Source: Leeuwenhoekiella nanhaiensis (lineage in GTDB: Bacteria; Bacteroidota; Bacteroidia; Flavobacteriales; Flavobacteriaceae). From it: a DNA stretch of 64,000 bases. The notes below the pieces were generated by a model. It had not been told where the DNA came from. It worked only from the letters and a program-made list of their open reading frames with translations, and did no database searches. The position numbers and the translations under genes are program-made. The first letter of the stretch is position 1. The number at the start of each line of letters is the position of its first letter. Positions 1-10,900 of the stretch are shown piece by piece. The stretch spans positions 47,347 through 111,346 of the forward strand of contig NZ_KZ319296.1 of NCBI RefSeq assembly GCF_002744755.1, written 5' to 3'.

Positions 1-191
1 TTGAATTGCGCGTGCAGATTATTTCTCGACAAGTCTTTAGTATCATTTTCCAGAGCATAACGTGCGATAAGATCGGTCTCTCCAATACCATCAAGAATTT
101 GGTCACCTTCCTGGGCTTGAAAACTGGTGCAGTAAGCAAAAAATGCAATAAGAGTCTGATAAAATGAAAATTGAAAGGTGTTTAAGTTCAT
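1..191 (-). CDS. Secreted protein, N-terminal fragment (possible LamG-type protein)
   Basis: A minus-strand reading frame starts with ATG at 189-191 and runs off the left edge of the window, giving about 63 residues. The first 27 or so look like a signal peptide: a hydrophobic stretch followed by FQAQ and then EGDQ. The mature start contains DQILDGIGE and, further on, a DLSRNNLHA segment. From memory this resembles the start of secreted LamG/concanavalin-like proteins of Bacteroidota polysaccharide loci, but too little is present to prove it. It diverges from the DUF5695 gene at 460, with 268 bp between that must hold both promoters. Role in carbohydrate use is inferred from the neighbours only. 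Confidence 0.5.
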   Translation of the reverse strand, partial: MNLNTFQFSFYQTLIAFFAYCTSFQAQEGDQILDGIGETDLIARYALENDTKDLSRNNLHAQF

Positions 192-459
192 AACTTCATT
201 AAAATAGGTAAATACAAAGCGCAAATGGTACATCGTTTTTAATGGAAAAAACCTAATGTTTGCTGGATTTTAAAGTTACAATTCAACCAGCAGGATGTTT
301 GACGGATATTAGCAGATACTGCTACAATTTTAATAGACCCGGTGCAGTTTAAGCTAAAATAGTATCACTAATCGCTAATTTCTCCAAATCTCAAAACCAG
401 GATTAGTTCTAAATTCCTCAATTATTTAGAAATCGAAAACACCATAACAATCTTCTAAA

Positions 460-3153
460 ATGTATACGTATAAATCACAACTTCTTCTGGTATTTCTGTT
501 TTTAGGATTTTCTCAATTTACAAAAGCACAGGGTTACTGGGAAAACCTGGCATCAAAACCGGCCACCCTGAGTCTCGAAGAGGGAATTGATACCTATAAA
601 ACGAAGCATTTTATTCTTAAACTGGTCAAAGCTTCCCAAACCGTGGCGGGCCTGTCTCCGGCAGATGAACCGGGCTTTGACTTTACACCGGGTGATCGCC
701 TCGAAATACGGGGAAAAGATGGTCTCTACTGGTTGGGCGATCTTAATTTCCGAATCAAAAATGCTTCGGGCGAGTGGGTATCGTACAGCACGGCATCAGC
801 GCGTAAACCGGTGACTCCGCTCAAAGCTTCGGAACCTGTACTTGCTGCTGCAGATCTGAGTGCGACCTTGCCAGATGATTTGCCTATACAAGTAACCCGT
901 TTTTACGAAGATGTTGAGGGCGATCTGGTTTTACGTTTTCGTCTTAAAAATACCTCGGCAGCTAGCGTTGAACTGGGAGCATTGGGTATCCCTATGACAT
1001 TCAATAATATTTTAGAAGGAAAATCACTCGATGAAACCCACGCTCAAAATGTATTTTTTGATCCATATATAGGCGAAGATGCCGGCTATCTTGAGGTTAA
1101 AAGGCTCAGCGGTGTGGGCAGCGGTTTGCTTGTGCTTCCTGCCGAAAACATGCCATTTGAAGCCTACAGACCCTTGAATGACGATCCTTCACCGCGAAGT
1201 GTGGTTTTTGAGGGCTTCCATGAGTGGATGGCTCACAGTGAGGCTTACGCCGAACAGGAGTGGAAAGGAGTAGAGCAGTGGAATGAACCCACTTCAACCA
1301 CCCTAAAACCGGGAGAGAGCAAAGATTTTGCCTTGAAATTGGTCCCTACTATCGGGGTAAAAGGTACTCAGCAAAAGTTAATCGAAGAAAAACGTCCGGT
1401 GGCCATCGGTATTCCGGGCTATGTCTTGCCTCAGGATGTTAAGGCCCAGTTATTCTTGAAATATTCTAAAAAAGTAACCTCTATGCGTGTAGAGCCGGAA
1501 GAAGCACTGACAATTACAGAAGAAGAACCTGCTAAAAACGGCTATGTAAAATACAACGTTCAGGGTAAAACCTGGGGTCGCGCACGCCTCACTATTGTTT
1601 ATGAAGATGGGCTGAAGCAAACCGTAAATTATAAAGTCATCAAGCCTGAAACGGAAGTGGTAAAAGACTTTGGGCATTTTTTGACTACCGAACAATGGTT
1701 TGATGAGGAAGGAGATCTTTTTAAACGAAACCCTTCAGTAATCTCCTATGATTATGAGACCAAAAGGCAAATTACTCAGGACAGTCGTGCCTGGGTTGCC
1801 GGTTTGAGTGATGAAGGTGGAGCCGGGAGTTATCTGGGAGCGATGATGAAGCAGTTCATTCAGCCCGATGCTGAAGAAGTACAAAAAATGGAAGCTTTTA
1901 TAGACGGAACGCTTTGGGGCGTGATTCAGGATGCAGAGGGCGACCGTAAATATGCCGTAAAGAAAAGTATTTTTTACTATGAACCCGATACGATGCCTGA
2001 AGGTACCTACAGCGACACCATAAACTGGAAAACCTGGGCAGCGTGGAACAAGGAGCACGCAGATGATCGCGGTCGTTCTTACAACTATCCGCACGTGGCA
2101 GCTACCCACTGGGTTATGTACAGGCTGGGTAGGTATCATAAAGATTTGGTTACCAATCACAGTTGGGACTGGTACCTGAAAAGTGCATACGGTACTGCAG
2201 TAGCCATGATTAAAGACGCTCCCTATTACGCCCAGTTTGGCCAGATGGAGGGAAGTGTGTTTCTGTTTATTTTGAAAGATTTACAGAAAGAAGGCTACAC
2301 CGTAATGGCCGAGAATCTCGAAACCCGAATGAAAGCCCGTGCAGATCATTGGAAGTCTCTTAATTATCCCTTTGGTAGTGAGATGCCCTGGGATTCAACC
2401 GGGCAGGAAGAAGTGTTTATGTGGTCTGATTATTTTGGATACGATGCGAAAGCCCAAATAACACTTGATGCGATATTGGCTTATATGCCTACGATTCCGC
2501 ATTGGGGATATAATGGGAATGCCCGCCGATATTGGGATTTTTTATACGGAGGTAAGTTATCACGCGTAGAGCGCCAGATTCATCATTATGGCTCGGGCTT
2601 AAATGCGATTCCGGTCTTAACCGCGTACCGCGAAAACCCTGATTTGTATTTGTTGCGTGTAGGATACGGAGGTACGCTGGGGGCGATTTCTAACATTACT
2701 CAGGATGGTTTTGGGCCGTCTGCGTTTCACTCCTATCCTTCAACGCTGCGAATAGACTATCACTCCGGCGATTACGGGCCTAATTTTTACGGTTATGCGA
2801 TCAACACTGCAACTTATCTTACCGAAGATGCAGATTTGGGTTGGTTAGCCTTCGGAGGAAATTTAAACGAAACGAAGAAGGAAATTTCAGTAGAAGTTAC
2901 TACTGCTGCTAAAAATCGTATTTATATTCAGCCGGAAGAATTGTGGATCACATTGCAGTCAGGTAAAGTTTCGGAAGCTTCTTACGATAAAAAGAATGGG
3001 GAAGTCTTCTTGACCCTGATGCCCAAAGATGCGTATACACCCTTTGCGTACGTTAGTATCACCGAAGGTTTTAAAATGGATTACCCGGTTGAGCGCGGGA
3101 TGTATAAAATAAAATTGGATGATAAACCGGTTAAAGTGAAAATCAAGGAATGA
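460..3153 (+). CDS. Secreted DUF5695-type protein, predicted carbohydrate-active
   Basis: The product has 897 residues. A signal peptide ends near residue 24 (FTKAQG), so the protein is exported. The N-terminal third looks beta-rich, and the second half is rich in Trp, Tyr and His (for example YPHVAATHWVMYRLGRYH around residue 550), as in alpha/alpha-barrel carbohydrate-active enzymes. I place it in the DUF5695 family, which has no well-established activity. It is the first gene of a run with a DUF1080 lipoprotein and two exported Gfo/Idh/MocA oxidoreductases, which suggests it acts on a glycan or glycoside in the periplasm or outside the cell. A hairpin follows the stop, so it may form its own transcript. 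The family call is from recognition of the sequence; substrate and catalytic residues are unknown. Confidence 0.7.
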   Translation: MYTYKSQLLLVFLFLGFSQFTKAQGYWENLASKPATLSLEEGIDTYKTKHFILKLVKASQTVAGLSPADEPGFDFTPGDRLEIRGKDGLYWLGDLNFRIKNASGEWVSYSTASARKPVTPLKASEPVLAAADLSATLPDDLPIQVTRFYEDVEGDLVLRFRLKNTSAASVELGALGIPMTFNNILEGKSLDETHAQNVFFDPYIGEDAGYLEVKRLSGVGSGLLVLPAENMPFEAYRPLNDDPSPRSVVFEGFHEWMAHSEAYAEQEWKGVEQWNEPTSTTLKPGESKDFALKLVPTIGVKGTQQKLIEEKRPVAIGIPGYVLPQDVKAQLFLKYSKKVTSMRVEPEEALTITEEEPAKNGYVKYNVQGKTWGRARLTIVYEDGLKQTVNYKVIKPETEVVKDFGHFLTTEQWFDEEGDLFKRNPSVISYDYETKRQITQDSRAWVAGLSDEGGAGSYLGAMMKQFIQPDAEEVQKMEAFIDGTLWGVIQDAEGDRKYAVKKSIFYYEPDTMPEGTYSDTINWKTWAAWNKEHADDRGRSYNYPHVAATHWVMYRLGRYHKDLVTNHSWDWYLKSAYGTAVAMIKDAPYYAQFGQMEGSVFLFILKDLQKEGYTVMAENLETRMKARADHWKSLNYPFGSEMPWDSTGQEEVFMWSDYFGYDAKAQITLDAILAYMPTIPHWGYNGNARRYWDFLYGGKLSRVERQIHHYGSGLNAIPVLTAYRENPDLYLLRVGYGGTLGAISNITQDGFGPSAFHSYPSTLRIDYHSGDYGPNFYGYAINTATYLTEDADLGWLAFGGNLNETKKEISVEVTTAAKNRIYIQPEELWITLQSGKVSEASYDKKNGEVFLTLMPKDAYTPFAYVSITEGFKMDYPVERGMYKIKLDDKPVKVKIKE

Positions 3154-3182
3154 TTGCAATTAATTCGGTTAAACTTTGACTT

Positions 3183-3218
3183 AAAAGCTCATTCGATATT
3201 AGAATGGGCTTTTATTTT
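3183..3218 (+). terminator. Rho-independent terminator after the DUF5695 gene
   Basis: Arms AAAAGCTCATTC and GAATGGGCTTTT pair around a 7-nt loop and are followed by ATTTTT. The hairpin lies 30 nt past the DUF5695 stop codon and separates it from the next lipoprotein gene. Confidence 0.7.
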
Positions 3219-3316
3219 TAATAATACTGTAGATTTTGTAGTTTTTCTACTTGTTTTTGAGAACATGGCGAAATCGATTGCGTATATTTCTAAAGTCAAT
3301 AAAATGTATTCTTCTA

Positions 3317-4693
3317 ATGAAAACTAAACTTACCCAAATAACACTATTAGTATTGATAGGACTACTGTTTATAACTTCCTGTAAAGATCAGGATAAAGAA
3401 GCTGAAGAACCCTGGAAAGCTTTATTTGACGGGCAATCCCTTAACGGCTGGGAGCAGCTTAATGGTGATGCCGAATATCGAATAGAGGGAGATGAAATTG
3501 TTGGAACCACAGTAGCAAATACTCCAAACTCCTTCTTGGCCACCACTCAGAATTACGGAGATTTCATACTCGAGCTTGATTATAAGGTAGATTCCACAAT
3601 GAATTCAGGTATTCAAATACGCAGTTTGAGCAATCCCAATTTCCGGGAAGGACGTGTTCACGGGTATCAGGTTGAGATTGATCCATCAGAACGTGCTTGG
3701 AGTGCCGGGATTTATGATGAAGCCCGCAAAGGTTGGTTATATCCGCTTAGCGAAAATAAAAAGGCACAAAAGGCTTTTAAGCAGGGCGAATGGAATCATT
3801 ACCGTATTGAAGCCATTGGAGATACTTTGCGAACCTGGATCAATGGTGTGGAAGCTGCCCATTTAATTGATGACCAGACCCCATCTGGTTTTATAGCTTT
3901 ACAGGTTCATGCAATCGGCAATGAAGAAGAAGCTGGTAAAGAAATCCGCTGGAAAAATATCAACATCATTACTAAAAATGTTCAGGAGTATGTAAAACCA
4001 ATGAGTCTGTCAGCATTTAATACTAAAAATAATCTTACCCAGGCAGAAGTGAAGGATGGCTGGAACTTGCTTTGGGACGGAAAAACCACCGAAGGCTGGC
4101 GTGGAGCAAAATTAGATTCGTTTCCCGATAAAGGTTGGGTCATAGAAGATGGAAATTTAATTGTGCTCGCTACCGGTGGAGCTGAGTCTGCTGCAGGAGG
4201 TGACCTAGTTACTACAAAGCAATACCGGGATTTTGAACTTAAAGTAGATTTTAAAATTACTGAAGGTGCGAATAGTGGTATAAAGTATTATGTGGATACC
4301 GATTTAAATAAAGGCGAAGGATCTTCTATAGGTCTCGAGTATCAGATTCTCGACGACGCCCGTCACCCGGATGCCAAATTAGGAAATCATGAAGGAAGCC
4401 GTACGCTGGCTTCTTTGTACGACTTGATTCAGGCAGATCCGGAAAAGCCTGTAAATCCCATTGGCGAATGGAACACGGCACGTATCGTTAGTGAAGATAA
4501 TCATGTGGAGCATTGGCTTAATGACGTAAAGGTACTGGAGTACGAGAGAAATACCGATGCATTTTTGCAATTGGTAAAAGAGAGTAAGTACAAAGACTGG
4601 CCGGGTTTCGGGACATTTGAGAAAGGAAACATACTGCTTCAGGATCACGGGGATCGGGTTGCTTTTAAAAATATTAAGATCAAAGAACTTTAA
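3317..4693 (+). CDS. Lipoprotein with two DUF1080 (3-keto-disaccharide hydrolase) domains
   Basis: The start was moved to the ATG at 3317, because the frame from there gives a clean lipoprotein signal (MKTKLT... then LLFITSC). The acidic stretch right after the cysteine ([10 protein letters not shown]) resembles a surface-export signal of Bacteroidota lipoproteins. Two jelly-roll DUF1080 repeats follow, each beginning with a W..L.DG/G...GW motif: [11 protein letters not shown] near residue 35 and [11 protein letters not shown] near residue 255. DUF1080 proteins include hydrolases or lyases of 3-keto-glycosides. The gene ends 9 bp before a Gfo/Idh/MocA gene, so the two are very likely co-transcribed, and the pair fits oxidation of a sugar at C3 followed by cleavage. 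Fusion of two copies is common in this family; which copy is catalytic cannot be told. Confidence 0.85.
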   Translation: MKTKLTQITLLVLIGLLFITSCKDQDKEAEEPWKALFDGQSLNGWEQLNGDAEYRIEGDEIVGTTVANTPNSFLATTQNYGDFILELDYKVDSTMNSGIQIRSLSNPNFREGRVHGYQVEIDPSERAWSAGIYDEARKGWLYPLSENKKAQKAFKQGEWNHYRIEAIGDTLRTWINGVEAAHLIDDQTPSGFIALQVHAIGNEEEAGKEIRWKNINIITKNVQEYVKPMSLSAFNTKNNLTQAEVKDGWNLLWDGKTTEGWRGAKLDSFPDKGWVIEDGNLIVLATGGAESAAGGDLVTTKQYRDFELKVDFKITEGANSGIKYYVDTDLNKGEGSSIGLEYQILDDARHPDAKLGNHEGSRTLASLYDLIQADPEKPVNPIGEWNTARIVSEDNHVEHWLNDVKVLEYERNTDAFLQLVKESKYKDWPGFGTFEKGNILLQDHGDRVAFKNIKIKEL

Positions 4694-4702
4694 ACCGAAA
4701 CT

Positions 4703-6040
4703 ATGACTACACGGAGATCGTTTATCAATAAATCGCTTTTAGGAGGCACAGCCCTTGCCCTTAGCAATACCACAATGGGAATGGCCGCCAGCAGTTACCG
4801 CAATATTATAGGAGCCAATGACAGACTTAATGTAGCTATTGCCGGACTCGGCCGCAGATTGGGTGCCTATTACGAGCCTATTGCCCGTAAGGAGTCTAAT
4901 GTAAAATTGCTGTACCTCTGTGATGTGATGGAAAAAAGCCGCCTCAATGCGCTCAAAAACTTTAAAGAACATATAGATTATAATCCTGCTTTAGAAAATG
5001 ACATCCGTAAAGTTATTGATGACAAAGACGTAGATGTCTTAATAAATGCCACACCAGATCACTGGCATACCCCGGGATCTATAATGGCTCTAAAAGCTGG
5101 TAAGCACGTGTATGTCGAAAAACCAAGCAGCCACAATATGCAGGAAAACGAACTTCTGGTGGCTGCCGCTAAAAAGTACGATAAAAAGGTGCAAATGGGT
5201 AATCAGCAGCGGTCTTCATTGCATACTATAGATATCATTGACCAAATTCATAACGGTGTGATAGGAGAGGTGTATAATGCGGTAGCCTTTTATTCGAATT
5301 CCCGTGGTGAAACACCCCTGCAGCAACAAGCATCTGTTCCGGAGGGCCTTGATTGGGAACTTTGGCAGGGTCCGGCACCCAGAAGAGCCTATACCAGTGA
5401 AACATGGGATTACAACTGGCACTGGTACGGTTGGGATTATGGTACTGCAGAAACCGGAAACAACGCCACCCATGAACTCGACATCGCACGCTGGGCCTTA
5501 GGTGTTGATTTTCCAAATTTTGCAGAGGTTGAGGCTGAAAAGCATCATTTTAAAAACGATGGCTGGGAAATGTATGATACGATGTACGCCACCTTCCGTT
5601 TTGACGATGATAAAATCATCAATTGGGACGGAAAAAGTCGTAATGGCTACAACACTTATGGACGTGGTCGCGGTACCTTGATTTTTGGTACTGAAGGCAG
5701 TGTATTGGTAGATCGCTCTAACTACCTCCTAATGGACCTTGGAGGCAAAGTAATTAAACAAAGTGAAGAAACTGCTGAAAGCGGCCTGGCTCTTGGCGGG
5801 GGCGGGGATTCCTCAACAGCGCATATGGTTAACCTGTTTGAAAGCATCCGCGGAAGGGAAAATCTGAAAGCTCCCATAGATGATGCTGCAGTGAGTATGG
5901 CAATGGTTCACTATGCGAATATGGCCTATCGTATTGGCCACGGTTTCGATATTGACACTCAAAGTGGTCGCATCTTTGACCGCGAGGCTATGCAGTTATG
6001 GGGCAGAAATTACGAACCGGGTTGGGAACCCGAAATTTAG
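4703..6040 (+). CDS. Exported Gfo/Idh/MocA-family oxidoreductase
   Basis: The product has 445 residues. The N-terminus carries a twin-arginine motif (TTRRSFINKS) followed by a small hydrophobic region, so Tat export of the folded, cofactor-loaded enzyme is predicted. The Rossmann fold starts at VAIAGLGRR near residue 45, the EKP motif is at about residue 139 (VYVEKPSSHN), and a catalytic-type histidine occurs in GNNATHELDIARW near residue 255. Family members move hydride between NAD(P) and sugars or other cyclitols; many exported ones oxidise glycosides at C3. It sits 9 bp after the DUF1080 gene and 5 bp before a second enzyme of the same family, forming a three-gene operon. The substrate is not known. 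Confidence 0.88.
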   Translation: MTTRRSFINKSLLGGTALALSNTTMGMAASSYRNIIGANDRLNVAIAGLGRRLGAYYEPIARKESNVKLLYLCDVMEKSRLNALKNFKEHIDYNPALENDIRKVIDDKDVDVLINATPDHWHTPGSIMALKAGKHVYVEKPSSHNMQENELLVAAAKKYDKKVQMGNQQRSSLHTIDIIDQIHNGVIGEVYNAVAFYSNSRGETPLQQQASVPEGLDWELWQGPAPRRAYTSETWDYNWHWYGWDYGTAETGNNATHELDIARWALGVDFPNFAEVEAEKHHFKNDGWEMYDTMYATFRFDDDKIINWDGKSRNGYNTYGRGRGTLIFGTEGSVLVDRSNYLLMDLGGKVIKQSEETAESGLALGGGGDSSTAHMVNLFESIRGRENLKAPIDDAAVSMAMVHYANMAYRIGHGFDIDTQSGRIFDREAMQLWGRNYEPGWEPEI

Positions 6041-6045
6041 AGATT

Positions 6046-7233
6046 ATGAAACGCAGGGATTTTGTAGTCAAAAGCGGTCTCGCTGCAGCGGCAGTAACTT
6101 CAGTGAGTCCCGGGTTTGCTTACATCAATAAATACATAAATAACCAGGCTCCGGTTAGACTGGGAGTTATTGGAACGGGTGCGCGTGGTAGCGGTTTAAT
6201 TTCAGTAATCAATGATATTGAAGGCCTTGATGTGGTTGCTTGTTGCGATATCCTTTCCTTTAGACTTAAAGAGGGACTGAAACGAGCTAAGGGAACTCCC
6301 AAAGCCTATACCGATTATCGAAAGTTGTTGGAAGATAAGGAAGTTGATGCCGTCCTGGTCGCTACACCTTTCAGCACACACGGACCAATAGAATTAGAAG
6401 CCCTTGCCGCCGGAAAACATATTTATGGCGAAAAAACCTTGGCAAAGGGTTACGAAGATGTACTTAAACTTGCCGAGGGAACACGTGACGATTTGGTATT
6501 TCAAACAGGGCATCAGTACCACAGTTCGCGTTTGTATACTCAGGTGGTTGATTTAATTAAAGACGGAAAAGTTGGTAAAATTACTTCTTTTGAATGCCAA
6601 TGGAACCGAAGCGGAAACTGGCGACGCTCAGTTCCTGAACCTGAATTGGAACGACTTATAAATTGGCGTATGTACCGGGAATATTCTGGAGGTTTAACGG
6701 CAGAATTGTGTTCACACCAAATTGATTTTGTCAATTGGGTATTGGGAGAAACACCTGCACAGGTTTTTGGAACCGGGGGCATTGATTACTGGAAAGACGG
6801 GCGGGAAACCTTTGATAATGTACATCATCTTTTTTCCTATCCGAGTGGGGTGGAAGCTACTTTCACATGCCTAACCACAAATGCCAAAGATGATTATCAG
6901 ATTAAGGTAATGGGCGATAAAGGCACAATCATTTTAGACTATGTAAACGGCTGGTTTTATCCGGAAGGAAATTATACCAAACAGCACACCGATGTTGATG
7001 GGGTAGCAGGAGCTACTATCCCTTGGGAAGCCGGTAAAGGAATTCCTTTTGAGTTTAACCACACCGACCCAAGCAAGCAGGCTTTAATGGATTTTAGCGA
7101 TGCCATAAGAAACGGAAACAGACCTTTATCAGATTTTAAAACCGGAGCCGATACTGCGATTTGTGTACAAATGGCAATTGACTCCATGCTAAAAAATGAG
7201 ATTGTTAAATGGAATCCGCTTCATAGTTTATAG
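6046..7233 (+). CDS. Second exported Gfo/Idh/MocA-family oxidoreductase
   Basis: The start is placed at the ATG at 6046, 5 bp after the previous stop, because it begins with a Tat-type signal (MKRRDFVVKSG, then an alanine-rich segment). The frame is open upstream to 5998, but that extension overlaps the previous gene and would bury the signal. The product is 395 residues. Rossmann motif: VIGTGARGSG near residue 40. The usual EKP motif reads EKT (YGEKTLAKG), and the active-site histidine region is GGLTAELCSHQID, typical of glycoside 3-oxidoreductases. It is distant from the preceding paralogue, so the two probably act at different steps, for example oxidation of a glycoside and re-reduction of the released 3-keto sugar. 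That division of labour is inference. Confidence 0.88.
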   Translation: MKRRDFVVKSGLAAAAVTSVSPGFAYINKYINNQAPVRLGVIGTGARGSGLISVINDIEGLDVVACCDILSFRLKEGLKRAKGTPKAYTDYRKLLEDKEVDAVLVATPFSTHGPIELEALAAGKHIYGEKTLAKGYEDVLKLAEGTRDDLVFQTGHQYHSSRLYTQVVDLIKDGKVGKITSFECQWNRSGNWRRSVPEPELERLINWRMYREYSGGLTAELCSHQIDFVNWVLGETPAQVFGTGGIDYWKDGRETFDNVHHLFSYPSGVEATFTCLTTNAKDDYQIKVMGDKGTIILDYVNGWFYPEGNYTKQHTDVDGVAGATIPWEAGKGIPFEFNHTDPSKQALMDFSDAIRNGNRPLSDFKTGADTAICVQMAIDSMLKNEIVKWNPLHSL

Positions 7234-7328
7234 GGCTGAATTAAAAATGCCTGAGAAATCATTTCCATAATTCCGCTTTATGGATTTATAAGATAACACA
7301 ATTAACAGCCCTAAAATTGAGCGTCCAT

Positions 7329-7934
7329 TTAATGATCCTGAGGGCCTCTGATTCCCGCCTTGATTTCTATTTTTAAATCATTGGCCTCCGGCGGAATGGG
7401 GCAGGAGTAGTTGGGACTATACGCGCAAAACGGATTGTAGGCTTTATTGAAGTCTATTACAATAGTATCGCCTTCCGGAATGCTCAAATCGATGTAGCGC
7501 CCCGCGCCATAAGTTTCCACGCCACTCGTAAAATCGGTAAACGGAAGGAAAAGATAATCCTTATACTCTTTAGTTTCCCGAAGTGTATGACTTTGATAGA
7601 TAGGAAGTTTAAACGTTTTTCCGTTTAACTCAAATTCGGCAATAGCATACTTGTCGTACTTTCTCAGGTGTCCTGACGAAGTTGCAAATTCAATGGTTTT
7701 CGGTTTTTTGAACCGCTTAAAATCAGCCACCACCCGGTATGTCGAATCAATGGGATAAAACTTATGCCCTTCAAAAGCAGCCTGCTCTTCTTCGGTAAGC
7801 GGTGACTCTTCCGGATTTTTATATTCCGCATTCAGGTCTTCCTGAAATTGGATAATCTCTTGTTCGTAATTGGTTTGAGCTATTAGCTGAAAGCTAAAAA
7901 GAAAAATTGCTAGAGGTAGAAAATAGGTTTTCAT
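7329..7934 (-). CDS. Secreted DUF1684 family protein
   Basis: The product has 201 residues with a signal peptide ending at about residue 20 (FQLIAQT). The rest matches what I recognise as DUF1684: a YRVVADF strand near residue 65, YAIAEFELNGKTFKLPIYQS in the middle, FTDFTSGVETYGAGRYIDL, and the C-terminal segment FNKAYNPFCAYSPNYSCP. The conserved F(N/D)KAYNP.CAY..N..CP.PP block is the hallmark of the family. Function is not established. It lies 61 bp downstream of the tricorn-like protease gene on the same strand and may share its transcript. Confidence 0.82.
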   Translation of the reverse strand: MKTYFLPLAIFLFSFQLIAQTNYEQEIIQFQEDLNAEYKNPEESPLTEEEQAAFEGHKFYPIDSTYRVVADFKRFKKPKTIEFATSSGHLRKYDKYAIAEFELNGKTFKLPIYQSHTLRETKEYKDYLFLPFTDFTSGVETYGAGRYIDLSIPEGDTIVIDFNKAYNPFCAYSPNYSCPIPPEANDLKIEIKAGIRGPQDH

Positions 7935-7995
7935 AAGTAAATAACTGCCTGAAAGTTGAGCCTTAAGTATGCTTTCAGGCAGCTTTGTTGTTTAA

Positions 7996-10900
7996 TTAAT
8001 TTCTGGTTTTATCCGGATATTCCGGCGTAGTCAGGGTTTTTGGCGGATTTTCCTTCAGCTCCTGCATAATGATTTGAATGGCTTTTTCAAGCTGCGGATC
8101 TTTTCCGGCAATCACGTCTTTAGGTGTTTGCTCAACTTCCACATCTGGCGGAGTTCCTACGTTTTCAATCCCAAAACCTTCCTCGTTATAAAAGGCCACA
8201 TTGGGAGCGGTGACGATTCCACCATCAATAAATTCAGGATAACCCAAAACGCCTACGAGTCCACCCCAGGTGCGTTTACCCACGAGCGTTCCCAGATTAT
8301 TTCTTCGGAATAAATAAGGCAAATAATCCCCTCCCGAACCTGCAGTCTCGTCAATAAGCATCACTTTCGGCCCCTGAATGGAGGCGCTGGGTGCTTTCAT
8401 ATCTTTCCCATAGCGGAAATTCCAATAACTCTGCATCGGCTTATTAAGCAGGTCTATGACGTAGTCGGCCAACTGACCTCCACCGTTAAAACGTTCGTCA
8501 ACAATGATCGCTTTTTTGTCTGCCTGCGGATAGAAATAGCGCTTAAAATACTCGTGACCGCCGGTAGCGGTGTTGGGTACATACACATAAGCGACCTGCC
8601 CGTTTGTGGCCTCATCCACCTTTTTAATGTTACCCTCAACCCAGTCGCGGTTGCGTAAAGCCCATTCCGAATCGATCGCAGTGACCTGCTCTTCGTGCGC
8701 GTTGCTTCCGTTTGCATTTGCAGAAAGTGTAAGGTTTATGATTTGCCCGGCTTTGTTTTCAAAAAAGGAATACAAATTGTCTGAAGCGGTGACTTCTTTT
8801 CCATCTACTTTGATGATGTATTCACCCACTTTGGCCTGTACTCCGGGTTCAGTTAAGGGAGACTTCATATCGGGATTCCAATTTAAGCCACCGTAGATTT
8901 TGGTGATTTGATAACGCCCGTTATTCGTAGTGTAATCAGCACCCAGTAGTCCGCCGTTAATGGTTTCTTTTTCCACACGGTTATCGCCGCGATAGTCAAA
9001 ACGATGATGGCCTACCGAAAGTTCGGCAAACATCCAGCCCATCACCCGATACAGATCTGCTTTGGTAGGAACATCGGGGAGGAAGACTTCGTATTTTTTC
9101 TTCATCGCGTCCCAGTCTACACCGTGCATTCCCGGATCGTAGAAATAATCACGGTTTACGCGCCAGGCTTCATTAAAAATATTTGCCCACTCCTTCGGTG
9201 GATCTATTTTCACCTGAATGGCATCCATATTTACAGGGCCGTTATCCGACTTTTTACCCGTGTCTGATACAAACCAGTTGCCGCCGGTGTAGTAATACAT
9301 TTTCTTACCGTTTGCGCTTATTTCGTAGTGATTGACATCCATAAGCTCCTCGTCTTTCTGCTCGGCCAGATCGTATTTGTGAAGGCTCACCGCGCCGCTA
9401 TGCGCAGGATACGACAGGTAATAGAGCACCCCTTCTTCAGGTGCGGAAAGGGTACCATAATTGCCCGTGCCCAAAGGTATCGAAACCATGCGGTTCATAA
9501 TGCCGTCCCAGTCAATTTTGAGAGCCGGTGTTTCCTCCTTTTTGTCGTCTTTTTGCTCTTCTTTTTCAGCTTCGGCTTTTGCCAAAACTTCGACATCATT
9601 TTCTTTAGCAAACGGAGATTTTACGTCTTTTTGCAGTGTGATCAGGTAAAGCGCATTGGTAGATTCCATATCCTGATTAGACTGATCAAACCAGTTTACC
9701 ACCGGCCCGGCGTCAGTCGAAGCTGTTAAGTAAAGATACTTACCGCTGGGATCAAAAGTGGGGCTGGTCACATTTGCAAGTCCGTCTGAAATGGGATAGG
9801 ATTTACTTTCGCCAAGCGAAAAGATATAAGCCTGTTGAAAGTTGGTATTGGTAATCAGGGTATACGCCAGCCAATTAGAGTCTGCCGACCAGCTGCCGAA
9901 TAAATCTCTGTAAACTCCGGGCTGATACAAGACATCCTGAGCTACTTTTTCAACCTTGCCCGAAGCAAGCGTCGCGATATACAGGTTGCGCCCGTTATCT
10001 ACAAAGGCGATTTTCTTACTGTCAGGCGACCAGTGGATGTACGCATAAAATCCGGTGCCGTTGAGTTTGATTGCTTTTGCGGGGTCATTGCTGTTTTGGT
10101 CTTTGATGTGCAATGCATACTCACCACTGGCATCCGAAAAATAAGCGATACTTTTGCCGTCAGGCGACCACTCGGGATAGGTCTCGTGAACTCCGGGGGT
10201 CTGCGTGAGGTAGGTGATATCGCCTTTTTCTGACGGAATAGTCACAATATCTCCTCTAAAATCGGAAACCAAACGTGCCCCGGAAGGGGAGATTCCACCA
10301 CTTCGGATGTGTTCTTTTCCACTGACGAAGCGGGGACGCAACTCCAAAAGATCAGTAGCGATGCCTATTTTAAGTTTGTTAAGGCTTTTAGTTGCAGGAT
10401 CGAAGCTGTGCAGGTATCCGGCTTGCTCTAAAATGAGTTTTCCTTCGTTATTTACCGCCAGATTGATGAGGCCAAAATCCTTGAAATCGGTTTGTTTTGT
10501 GACTTGTTTTGAGGCCAGATCGTAGCTGTACAGATTGAATTCGCCATCGCGGTCACTTTTGAAATAGACGGTGTTTCCGTCAAAAACGGGGCGTGAATCG
10601 TTACTTCCGTCAGCGGGTTTCGGGATTTCGACGGTTTCGTAAGTATCGGTGTCAAAAATGAAAATACGCGATTGAGTACCACCACGATAGTGTTTCCACT
10701 GGTTAAAACGATCGGGAATGGGAGTGTAAGCAATGTGTTTGCCATCTGCCGAATAACTCGCCCAGAAGGCATTGGGAATCTTGAGTTGGGTAACATTACC
10801 GCCCGATAGTGGGATGGTAAACAACTGCGCATAGCGATTGGTAAACATCGCGCGCTGGGAGGTAAAAAGCACATTTTTACCGTCTGGCGTAAAGCCTTGC

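Noticed and set aside
5998..6045. Earlier start for the second Gfo/Idh/MocA protein
   Set aside because: It overlaps the preceding gene and would place 16 extra residues before an evident Tat signal.
10452..10874. Long open frames inside the tricorn-like, S9 and other large genes in other phases
   Set aside because: They lie wholly within well-supported genes and their translations lack domain or compositional features.
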